Shown in pieces: positions 26,511 through 33,367 of a DNA stretch of 64,000 nt. Numbering within the stretch: the stretch's first letter is position 1; each line of letters begins with the position of its first letter. The stretch is from the NCBI RefSeq assembly GCF_001982635.1, contig NZ_MKFI01000003.1, forward strand, positions 310,001 through 374,000, given 5' to 3'. The position numbers and the translations under genes are program-made. Below the pieces are notes generated by a model. That model worked only from the letters and a program-made list of their open reading frames with translations. It was not told where the DNA came from and did not search any database. The DNA is from Bradyrhizobium mercantei. Its GTDB lineage: Bacteria; Pseudomonadota; Alphaproteobacteria; Rhizobiales; Xanthobacteraceae.

Positions 26511-27041
26511 TCACCACGGCAGGCCGCATAGGTCGATCTTGCCCTGGCGCGGCGCACGGACGATGTCGTTGACGAATGGTGCCATCGCCTCGAAGCGGAT
26601 CTTGCCCGAGGGCTGTTCGCAATGGACTTCGCCGCTGAAGGGATGCCAGCCGCGCGCCTGGTAGAACGCGAAATTGTGCGGCTCGCAGAATAATATTGCA
26701 AATTTCACCGCATCATTGGCACGCATGGTGTGCACGGCGGCGTCGAGCGCGAGTGACGCATAGCCGCGCCCCCGGCAATCGGCGCGGGTCGAGACCCCGC
26801 CGATGCCGCCGACATGCACCTTGTGGCCGTTCCAGGTGATCGTCCGGAAATAGATACCGACATGGCAGGCGAGCCCGCTGTCGTCGGGCGCGTCGAGCAG
26901 CACGCGCAAATCCGCGTGAGCCCATTTGATATCGGCCCAGGTTTTTTTCTCCATGATATCGGGGCTCCAGACCGCCCGGAGCAGCGGCTCGGCGCGCTGC
27001 CATGACGCATCTCCGTTGAGAATGTCGATTTCGATGCTCAT
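26511..27041 (-). CDS. GNAT-family acetyltransferase
   Basis: A 176-residue GNAT enzyme. The acetyl-CoA motif is visible as VSTRADCRGRGYASLALDAAV (about residues 82-102, R-G-x-G-Y-A), preceded by the HVGGIGGV strand, and a C-terminal FCEPHNFAFYQARGWHPF motif typical of the family's beta6/7 region. The start at 27041 is favoured by an AGGACC element and by the domain beginning with MSIEIDIL. The overall spacing resembles aminoglycoside 2'-N-acetyltransferase or NodA-like relatives, but I would not claim either. It is divergent from the superoxide dismutase gene, sharing the 139-base promoter region. Confidence 0.85.
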   Translation of the reverse strand: MSIEIDILNGDASWQRAEPLLRAVWSPDIMEKKTWADIKWAHADLRVLLDAPDDSGLACHVGIYFRTITWNGHKVHVGGIGGVSTRADCRGRGYASLALDAAVHTMRANDAVKFAILFCEPHNFAFYQARGWHPFSGEVHCEQPSGKIRFEAMAPFVNDIVRAPRQGKIDLCGLPW

Positions 27042-27118
27042 CGTCCGGGTCCTGAGTGCGGCTTTGGGCTGTGCCGATCTGTCATACACGATCTGAAAAT
27101 GCGGTGTTTCTCCGCCGT

Positions 27119-27144
27119 GGAACCTTCTATAAGGGGGACCCGTT
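27119..27144 (+). promoter_or_regulatory. EcfG-type general stress promoter of sod gene
   Basis: GGAAC (27119-27123), a 17-base spacer and CGTT (27141-27144) match exactly the promoter consensus GGAAC-N16/17-CGTT recognised by EcfG sigma factors in Rhizobiales. The -10 element ends 36 bases before the superoxide dismutase ATG. I found no other exact match ahead of a gene here, and the spacing makes it a credible stress promoter. Confidence 0.72.
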
Positions 27145-27180
27145 AAGTGTAGTCTCCCACCCTCTGTTGGACATTACCCC

Positions 27181-27780
27181 ATGACCTTCACGCTACCCGA
27201 TCTGCCCTACGCCCACGACGCCCTTGCGCCCTACATGTCCAAGGAAACGCTGGAGTTTCACCACGACAAGCATCACCAGGCCTACGTCACCAACGGCAAC
27301 AACGCGATCAAGGGGACCGAATTCGAAGGCAAGTCCCTTGAGGAGATCGTGAAGGGCTCGTTCGGCAAGAACGCGGCCGTCTTCAACAATGCCGGCCAGC
27401 ACTACAACCACCTCCATTTCTGGAAGTGGATGAAGCCGAATGGCGGTGGCAGCAAGCTGCCCGGCCGGCTGGAGAAGAAGATCAACGAGGACCTCGGTGG
27501 CTTCGAGAAGTTCAAGACCGATTTCGCCGCCGCCGGCGTCGGCCAGTTCGGCTCCGGCTGGGCCTGGCTGCAGGTCAAGGGCGGCAAGCTCGAGATCGCC
27601 AAGACCCCGAACGGCGAGAACCCGCTGGTCCACGGCGCGCTGCCGATCCTCGGCGTCGACGTCTGGGAGCACTCCTACTACATCGACTACCGCAACCGCC
27701 GTCCGGACTATCTGAAGGCGTTCGTCGAAAACCTCGTCAACTGGGACTATGTCGACGAGCTGTTCGGCAAGGCCGGCTAA
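27181..27780 (+). CDS. sodB: Fe/Mn superoxide dismutase
   Basis: Dismutates superoxide to oxygen and peroxide in the cytoplasm. The 199-residue protein matches family length, and all four metal ligands are visible: His27 in FHHDKHH, His77 in YNHLHFW, Asp160 and His164 in DVWEHSYYIDYRNRRPDY. The GSGWAWL segment with Trp follows the family pattern. Whether it prefers Fe or Mn cannot be settled; the QHYNH context favours the alphaproteobacterial Fe or cambialistic group. There is no signal peptide. It begins right after a short leader downstream of an EcfG-type promoter, and a long palindrome follows the stop. Confidence 0.95.
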   Translation: MTFTLPDLPYAHDALAPYMSKETLEFHHDKHHQAYVTNGNNAIKGTEFEGKSLEEIVKGSFGKNAAVFNNAGQHYNHLHFWKWMKPNGGGSKLPGRLEKKINEDLGGFEKFKTDFAAAGVGQFGSGWAWLQVKGGKLEIAKTPNGENPLVHGALPILGVDVWEHSYYIDYRNRRPDYLKAFVENLVNWDYVDELFGKAG

Positions 27781-27810
27781 GCGTCGATCGGAATCTTTCG
27801 CGCGCCTCTT

Positions 27811-27973
27811 CACCCTCCCCTGGAGGGGGAGGGTCGACGCGAATGAAATGAGCGGCGGGGTGGGGTGACGGTCTATCCGCACGGCATATTGCCCGTGCCG
27901 AGAGATCACCCCACCCCGTTTCGCATTCCGCTTCGCTTCATGCGAACCGACCCTCCCCCTCCAGGGGAGGGTG
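27811..27973. repeat. Long intergenic palindrome (CACCCTCCCCTGG family)
   Basis: Perfect 25-bp outer arms (27811-27835 and 27949-27973, core CCTCCCCTGGAGGGGGAGG) enclose a second inverted pair, CGGGGTGGGGTGA/TCACCCCACCCCG. It fills the gap between sod and the fluoride-channel gene. The right arm reaches a GTG at 27971 that opens the fluC frame, so the repeat overlaps the apparent 5' end of that gene. Confidence 0.75.
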
Positions 27974-28024
27974 AGTTTTGAGCAAAGACTGCTCAGGCTT
28001 CTCCACACACCAGCGGGGGCATTG

Positions 28025-28411
28025 GTGGGTAACGCGGCAAGCTATCTTCTGGTGTTCTTCGGCGGCGGTCTCGGCGCGACGCTGCGGCAGCTGATCAACG
28101 TCACCTGCGCGCGCTGCATCGGCACCGCATTTCCCTACGGCACCTTCATCATCAACATCACAGGCTCGACCGTGATGGGCCTGATCGCCGGCTATCTCGC
28201 CTTCAAGGGCGACGCCTCGCAGCCCTGGCGGCTGTTCCTGATGACCGGCATCCTCGGCGGCTACACCACCTTCTCGGCCTTCTCGCTCGACACCGCACTG
28301 CTCTACGAGCGCGGCGAGCTCGGGCTTGCCGTGCTCTATGTGGCGGGCTCGGTGGCGTTGTCGATCGCGGGTCTGTTCGCCGGGCTTGCGATCGTCAGGC
28401 ATTTGACTTGA
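28025..28411 (+). CDS. crcB: CrcB/FluC fluoride channel
   Basis: A 128-residue, four-helix inner-membrane protein that exports fluoride as a dual-topology dimer. Family signatures are intact: GGGLGATLRQL near the N-terminus, the polar track GTFIINITGSTVMG (about residues 38-51, with the pore Asn), and the central GGYTTFSAFSLD (about 77-88) with the Phe-box and Na+-site region. The GTG at 28025 preceded by a GGGG element gives the usual family length; the frame also opens at 27971 inside the adjacent palindrome, which I think is an artefact. No fluoride riboswitch was recognised upstream. Confidence 0.87.
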   Translation: MGNAASYLLVFFGGGLGATLRQLINVTCARCIGTAFPYGTFIINITGSTVMGLIAGYLAFKGDASQPWRLFLMTGILGGYTTFSAFSLDTALLYERGELGLAVLYVAGSVALSIAGLFAGLAIVRHLT

Positions 28412-28785
28412 GGCAAAGCCTCTCTCCGCCGCCCCGGAATGACGAAGCGCGCCCCATGCCACTGAATTGCCCGACGGGCAACTCAGCAAAAGGCGTCAAG
28501 CCCCCACGACAAATATATTTCGCTTTATCCGAAGTATGGCTCGATGCTATAAATCCGAAATCTCGCCCGGCACGAGGGGCGCTTCGCGGTCGTCACGAAC
28601 GCGGGTCGAGATGCGGTGGACGCCGATTGCGCAACTGACGAGTGCGCATGAGGCGGACGGCGAAGTCGTGTGGTCCTGACGCCCTAATGGCAGGTGTCTC
28701 TCGAATTGCGCAGTGCGCGTTGCGGAGACGGTGACAACAAAGCCAAGTCTCGCCGGGGAGAGCACGAAGTAAGCCGTAACCCATC
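28412..28785. other. Intergenic DNA, left part of a repetitive block
   Basis: The 1,181 bases between fluC and tolQ contain no protein gene I can support. From about 28545 onward the DNA has the feel of an interspersed Bradyrhizobium intergenic element that I recall from memory but could not verify here: short non-conserved frames and a stretch leading into the strong stem structure listed next. Before 28545 I see nothing. Confidence 0.4.
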
Positions 28786-28894
28786 GCGCAGGGAAAGCCG
28801 GGTTGTTTCCGGTTACACCTGTGGTCCTACCCCCGTGCTTTCTACCTTTTGCACGGGGCCCATGGGTGCGATCGGCACCCGGCTTTCCCTGCGC
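28786..28894. repeat. Structured element with 18-bp perfect outer stem
   Basis: GCGCAGGGAAAGCCGGGT (28786-28803) is the exact reverse complement of 28877-28894. Inside are two more hairpins: CCCCGTGC/GCACGGGG (28831-28838 with 28851-28858) and GGGTGC/GCACCC (28864-28869 with 28875-28880); the last competes with four bases of the outer stem. The whole can fold as a multi-branched RNA of about 110 bases. It may be the core of a repeated element or a non-coding RNA; transcription direction is not evident. Confidence 0.55.
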
Positions 28895-28979
28895 CCTCTG
28901 ATTTCAGAGCGGCGAAACGAAATGCAAAGCTCGGACGATTCATGTCGCGAGAACGCGAAACTGCGTCCCCACCTACAGC

Positions 28980-29085
28980 TGTCATCGCCCGGCTTGACCG
29001 GGCGATCCAGTAACGCCGCGGCCTCTCGGGTCAATAACGACTGCCTCTGGAATACTGGATCGCCCGGTCAAGCCGGGCGATGACA
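28980..29085. repeat. Palindrome with 33-bp perfect arms
   Basis: Bases 28980-29012 and 29053-29085 are exact reverse complements (core ATCGCCCGGCTTGACCGGGC) around a 40-base centre. Each arm is itself a small hairpin (GCCCGG...CCGGGC). This is a transposon-like or REP-like intergenic element of a different family from its neighbours. Confidence 0.75.
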
Positions 29086-29128
29086 CTGAACGTGTTGTTT
29101 GACATCTTGAATCGAGACCCATCCTTAT

Positions 29129-29252
29129 CGTCGTCCTGGCGAAAGCCAGGACCCATTACCCCAAATCTCAATTGTTGCGCGACGCTGGGGCCACGGTCCC
29201 GCTCATCACCAAATTCGGTGGTTATGGGTCCTGGCTTTCGCCAGGACGACGG
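29129..29252. repeat. Palindrome of the GTCCTGGCGAAAGCCAGGAC family
   Basis: Left arm about 29129-29160 and right arm 29220-29252 are near-perfect reverse complements; each arm contains its own hairpin GTCCTGGC/GCCAGGAC with a GAAA or TTTC loop. The centre is about 60 bases. It lies 340 bases upstream of tolQ. Confidence 0.72.
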
Positions 29253-29372
29253 CGGGAGGGGCGGGGCGCCAACCATTCCCCCATACCCAGCAATCCGTTC
29301 ATCCCGGGAACCCGCCAACCGGCTCGGCCGGCGGCATTTCCCGCCTCCAGATTTCCCTTTGGTAACCTCGCC

Positions 29373-29380
29373 TTAACCAT
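29373..29380 (+). promoter_or_regulatory. TTAACCAT octamer upstream of tolQ (CtrA-type half-site)
   Basis: TTAACCAT followed by GATTAG gives a TTAA-N6-TTAG arrangement, close to the CtrA recognition pattern of alphaproteobacteria. It lies 212 bases before the tolQ ATG. Identical octamers occur ahead of pal. Confidence 0.45.
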
Positions 29381-29592
29381 GATTAGCGTTTGGTTAGGGT
29401 CGGAATGACGCGTGAAAAGCCCTCGTTTTGACATGTTGGCAGGGGAAGCAGGGCCCGGCTTTGGACGGGCCCCCCATGCGACAGATGTAAGAGGCTCTCG
29501 CGCAGTTTTTGCCGCGCCGGGCGCGGCCGTGGAAGGGGTGCCGATTGGGCGGCCCGCCGAATTGGGACACTTGCGTTGAGAGGATATTGCCG

Positions 29593-30306
29593 ATGAATCC
29601 CGCCGATGTGGCTCAGTCAACTCTGCCACTGGCATCGAGCGACGTGTCGCTGATCGCGTTGTTTTGGCAGGCCCATTGGGTCGTCAAATGCGTGATGTTG
29701 GGACTTCTGTCCTGCTCGGTGTGGGTCTGGGCGATCGCGATCGACAAGATCCTGCTGTACGCCCGCACCAAGCGGGCAATGGACAAGTTCGAACAGGCAT
29801 TCTGGTCCGGCCAGTCGATCGAGGAGCTCTACCGGGCGCTCTCGGCCAAGCCGACCCAGTCGATGGCGGCCTGTTTCGTGGCGGCGATGCGGGAGTGGAA
29901 GCGCTCCTTCGAGAGCCAGTCGCGGTCGTTTGCCGGCCTGCAGGCCAGAATCGAGAAGGTCATGAACGTCTCGATCGCCCGGGAGGTGGAACGGCTGGAA
30001 CGCCGGCTGCTGGTGCTGGCGACCGTAGGCTCGGCGGGCCCGTTTGTGGGCCTGTTCGGCACCGTCTGGGGCATCATGTCGAGCTTCCAGTCGATCGCGG
30101 CCTCGAAAAACACCTCCTTGGCGGTGGTGGCGCCCGGTATCGCGGAAGCGCTGTTCGCCACCGCAATCGGCCTGATTGCCGCAATTCCGGCGACTATTTT
30201 CTACAATAAGTTCACTTCGGAGGTGAACCGGCAGGCCGCGCGCCTGGAGGGGTTCGCCGACGAGTTCTCGGCCATCCTGTCGCGTCAGATCGACGAGCGG
30301 GGCTGA
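29593..30306 (+). CDS. tolQ: Tol-Pal system proton channel subunit TolQ
   Basis: A 237-residue inner-membrane protein of the ExbB/TolQ/MotA family. With TolR it forms a proton-driven motor that powers TolA to act on the outer membrane during constriction. One N-terminal helix (about residues 25-50), a large cytoplasmic loop, and two C-terminal helices with the conserved GPFVGLFGTVWGIMSSFQ (about 145-162) and ALFATAIGLIAAIPATIFYNK segments, including the pore Thr. The ATG at 29593 has a GAGAGGA ribosome site; the frame is open upstream but non-conserved. First gene of tolQRAB; the TolR start lies 43 bases on. Confidence 0.95.
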   Translation: MNPADVAQSTLPLASSDVSLIALFWQAHWVVKCVMLGLLSCSVWVWAIAIDKILLYARTKRAMDKFEQAFWSGQSIEELYRALSAKPTQSMAACFVAAMREWKRSFESQSRSFAGLQARIEKVMNVSIAREVERLERRLLVLATVGSAGPFVGLFGTVWGIMSSFQSIAASKNTSLAVVAPGIAEALFATAIGLIAAIPATIFYNKFTSEVNRQAARLEGFADEFSAILSRQIDERG

Positions 30307-30349
30307 GACTGGTGATGGTCACGATGGTCACTCTTGTGAGCGCACGATC

Positions 30350-30817
30350 ATGGCGATGAGCATGGCAGGGTCCGGCGGTGGCAGACGCCGCCGCGGCGGG
30401 CGCAAGCCGGTCATGGCCGAGATCAACGTCACGCCGATGGTCGACGTGATGCTGGTGCTGCTGATCATCTTCATGGTGGCGGCGCCGCTGATGACGTCGA
30501 ACATCGACATCGACCTGCCGGTCGCGAGCGGCGGCAAGTCGATCTCGTCGAACCAGCCGCCGCTGACATTGTCGGTCAAGCGCACCGGCGGCGGCTGCAA
30601 CTCGAATGTCGAGCTCTATCTGGGTGATGCGCCGGTCACGGCCGCCGATTTTCCGGCCAAGATCAAGGCGATCGGAGACGCCCGGTCGGATGCCGAAAAA
30701 GTGGTCTATCTGCGCGGCGACAAGGACGTCTGTTACACGGATATGATGAAACTGCTCGGGGAAGTCCGGGCCGCGGGATTCAAGGCGAATATCGTCATCA
30801 TCCCGGAAGGCGGATAA
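30350..30817 (+). CDS. tolR: Tol-Pal system protein TolR
   Basis: A 155-residue ExbD/TolR protein: basic cytoplasmic N-terminus (GGGRRRRGGRK), a single helix (about residues 29-47) carrying the conserved proton-binding Asp in INVTPMVDVMLVLLIIFMV (Asp27), and a periplasmic domain ending in ANIVIIPEGG. Works with TolQ as the stator/rotor of the proton motor. Two Cys residues (about 84 and 127) in the periplasmic part could form a disulfide. The start has only a weak ribosome site, suggesting coupling to tolQ. TolA begins eight bases after its stop. Confidence 0.94.
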   Translation: MAMSMAGSGGGRRRRGGRKPVMAEINVTPMVDVMLVLLIIFMVAAPLMTSNIDIDLPVASGGKSISSNQPPLTLSVKRTGGGCNSNVELYLGDAPVTAADFPAKIKAIGDARSDAEKVVYLRGDKDVCYTDMMKLLGEVRAAGFKANIVIIPEGG

Positions 30818-30824
30818 CCACCAT

Positions 30825-31784
30825 GTGCGGCAAGGCACGGGGAAGCCTGATTTGAAGGTCAAGGTCGACAAGACTCTGGCGGCATCGATTGTCCTGCACG
30901 TCCTCGTGATCGGGTGGGGCCTCGTGTCGTGGTCGACCAAGGCGTACGTGATGCCTGAAGAGGAATCCGTTGCCGTAGACGTGATCTCGCCCGACCAACT
31001 CTCTCATGTCATGGCCGGCCAGAAGGACGGCAAGAAGGAAAATCCCAAGCCGCTGGTCGACAAGGTCGCCGAGGCCAAGCCGGTCGACGACACCGTCGGC
31101 AAGGTCGAGGAGAAGAAGCCGCCGGTCGTGACCGACACCGCGCCGCAGCCGGCACCGAAGGTGGAGAAGCCGGAAGACAAGAAGCCGGATCCACCGAAGA
31201 AGGTCGAGAACAAGCCAAAGGAAGAGCCGAAGCCGGTCGAGAAGAAGCCCGACCCGGTGAAGCCTGACCCGATCGCCGAAGCGATCAAGAAGGAAGAGAA
31301 GAAGCCGCCGCCGAAGCCGGTGCAGCAGGCCGCCAAGCCGCCGCCGGAGCAGAAGCCGAAGGATCGCGTGTTCGACCAGAGCAAGATCGCAGCCCTGCTC
31401 GACAAGCGCGACCCGACGCGCGCCGCCGCGACCGGCGATGCGCTGAACGCCAACGCGGCGCTCGGCACGGCAAAGGGCAAGGCTGCCGACAACTCCGCGA
31501 CCTGGGGCGCGATGTTCCGACAGCAGGTCGAACGCTGCTGGAAAAAGCCTTACGGCGGGATCGAGGCGCAGATGGCGGAGGCCGTGTTCTCAATCCATTT
31601 GAAGCGCGACGGCACGCTGGAAGGCATGCCGGTCGTGGTGGGAACGGCGAAGACGCCCTATCTTCGGGTGTATCAGGAGAGCGGCTTGCGCGCGATCATC
31701 GAGTGCCAGCCCTATCGATTGCCTCCAGGTTTCTTTGAGGAGTGGCAGTTCTTCGAGCCGGCCTTTACCGAGAGGCAGAGCTGA
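30825..31784 (+). CDS. tolA: Tol-Pal system protein TolA
   Basis: A 319-residue periplasm-spanning protein linking the TolQR motor to TolB/Pal. A single N-terminal helix (TLAASIVLHVLVIGWGLVSW, about residues 17-36), a long Lys/Pro/Glu-rich central region (about 65-185, rich in KPxPKP and EEKKP units) that would form an extended rod, and a compact TonB-like C-terminal domain (about 215-319, WKKPYGG...VFSIHLKRDG). The initiation codon is uncertain: GTG at 30825, or TTG at 30852, which has a GGGGAAG element upstream and gives a start nearer the helix. Sits between tolR and tolB in the expected order. Confidence 0.92.
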   Translation: MRQGTGKPDLKVKVDKTLAASIVLHVLVIGWGLVSWSTKAYVMPEEESVAVDVISPDQLSHVMAGQKDGKKENPKPLVDKVAEAKPVDDTVGKVEEKKPPVVTDTAPQPAPKVEKPEDKKPDPPKKVENKPKEEPKPVEKKPDPVKPDPIAEAIKKEEKKPPPKPVQQAAKPPPEQKPKDRVFDQSKIAALLDKRDPTRAAATGDALNANAALGTAKGKAADNSATWGAMFRQQVERCWKKPYGGIEAQMAEAVFSIHLKRDGTLEGMPVVVGTAKTPYLRVYQESGLRAIIECQPYRLPPGFFEEWQFFEPAFTERQS

Positions 31785-31821
31785 AAATGCGCGCCACCGT
31801 TTACGAGCATGAGTTCGAGCG

Positions 31822-33180
31822 ATGATTGACAAGACCCGATTGCCTGAAACGCTATTCCGTCCGAGCCGCCGGCAGATCCTGTCTGGAATGGCGTCCGCCG
31901 GCGCGATGCTGAGCGGGCTCACCGGCCCTGCATTCGCTCAAAAGCGGATCACCATCACCGAAGGCGAGTTCGCGCCGGTGCCGATCGCAATCCCGAACTT
32001 CGCCGCCGGAACACCCGGTGACGCCGAGGTCGGCGTCGGCGTCACCCAGGTGATCACCAACAATCTGAAGCGCAGCGGATTGTTCGCGCCGATCGATCAG
32101 GCCGCCTATCTCGAGAAGCAGATCAACATCGACGCGGCGCCGAACTTCAACAACTGGAAGAGCATCAACGCGCAGGCGCTGGTGACCGGCCGGATGACGC
32201 GCCAGGGCAACGGGCGGGTGAAGGCGGAATTCCGGCTCTGGGACGTCAACACCGGCCAGCAGCTCGCCGGCCAGCAGTACGATACCTCGGCCGAATATTG
32301 GCGCCGTATCGCCCACATCATCTCCGACCAGATCTACGAGCGGATGACCGGCGAGAAGGGCTATTTCGATACCCGCGTCGTGTTCGTCGACGAGAGCGGC
32401 CAGGCGGATCGCCGCGTCAAGCGCCTCGCCCTGATGGACCAGGACGGTGCCAATGTGCGCTATCTGACCCGCGGCTCGGATCTCGTGCTGACGCCGCGCT
32501 TCTCGCCGTCGACCCAGGAAATCACCTATATGGAGTTCGGGCAGGGCGACCCGCGCGTCTATCTGCTCAACATCGAGACCGGCCAGCGCGAGATCGTCGG
32601 CAACTTCCCGGGCATGTCGTTCTCGCCGCGCTTCTCGCCGGACGGCCAGCGCGTCATCATGAGCCTGCAGCAGGGCGGCAACTCCAACCTGTTCGTGATG
32701 GATCTGCGCTCGAAGTCGATGACGCGGCTGACCGATACGCCGGCGATCGATACCTCGCCGTCCTATGCGCCCGACGGCACGCGGCTGTGCTTCGAATCCG
32801 ATCGCGGCGGCAAGCCGCAGATCTACGTGATGCCGGCAACCGGCGGCGGGGCGCAGCGCATCTCGTTCGGCGACGGCACCTATTCGACGCCGGTGTGGTC
32901 GCCGCGCGGCGACTATATCGCCTTCACCAAGCAGGGCGGCGGGCAGTTCGCGATCGGCATCATGAAGCCGGACGGCTCGGGCGAGCGCATCCTGACCTCG
33001 GGCTTCCACAATGAAGGCCCGACGTTTGCGCCGAACGGGCGCGTCGTGATGTTCTTCCGCGATCCCGGCGGCAACAGCGGCCCGTCGCTGTTCACCATCG
33101 ACGTCTCCGGACGCAACGAGCTGCGGGTTCCGACCCCCGGTTTTGCCTCCGATCCGGCCTGGTCGCCGCTGTTGTCGTGA
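31822..33180 (+). CDS. tolB: Tol-Pal system beta-propeller protein TolB
   Basis: Periplasmic protein that binds Pal and is moved by TolA. The 452 residues comprise an N-terminal alpha/beta domain (about 42-165) and a six-bladed propeller (about 170-440) with WD40-like repeats such as [24 protein letters not shown] and [12 protein letters not shown]. The signal sequence is unusual: [21 protein letters not shown] with a twin-arginine pair at residues 16-17 and cleavage near AFA-Q at 39-40, suggesting Tat rather than Sec export. Follows tolA by 37 bases. Confidence 0.95.
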   Translation: MIDKTRLPETLFRPSRRQILSGMASAGAMLSGLTGPAFAQKRITITEGEFAPVPIAIPNFAAGTPGDAEVGVGVTQVITNNLKRSGLFAPIDQAAYLEKQINIDAAPNFNNWKSINAQALVTGRMTRQGNGRVKAEFRLWDVNTGQQLAGQQYDTSAEYWRRIAHIISDQIYERMTGEKGYFDTRVVFVDESGQADRRVKRLALMDQDGANVRYLTRGSDLVLTPRFSPSTQEITYMEFGQGDPRVYLLNIETGQREIVGNFPGMSFSPRFSPDGQRVIMSLQQGGNSNLFVMDLRSKSMTRLTDTPAIDTSPSYAPDGTRLCFESDRGGKPQIYVMPATGGGAQRISFGDGTYSTPVWSPRGDYIAFTKQGGGQFAIGIMKPDGSGERILTSGFHNEGPTFAPNGRVVMFFRDPGGNSGPSLFTIDVSGRNELRVPTPGFASDPAWSPLLS

Positions 33181-33367
33181 GCCGCTGCAGACCGCCTCCG
33201 GGGAACCCCGGGGACGGTCGGCACTTCTTACCTAGCGCACGGAAACTTATGGTGAATTTCGGACGCAGCGGGTTCCCGGCAACAACTCGCTAACGATGTT
33301 CCCTCAGAAAGACTTCACCTGCGACCGCTAGAACTACGCAGCCGGAAAGGGACGCGTACGTCTGCAG

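Noticed and set aside
28441..28980. Short frames in the crcB-tolQ gap as protein genes
   Set aside because: They lack ribosome sites and conserved motifs, and overlap the structured repeat.
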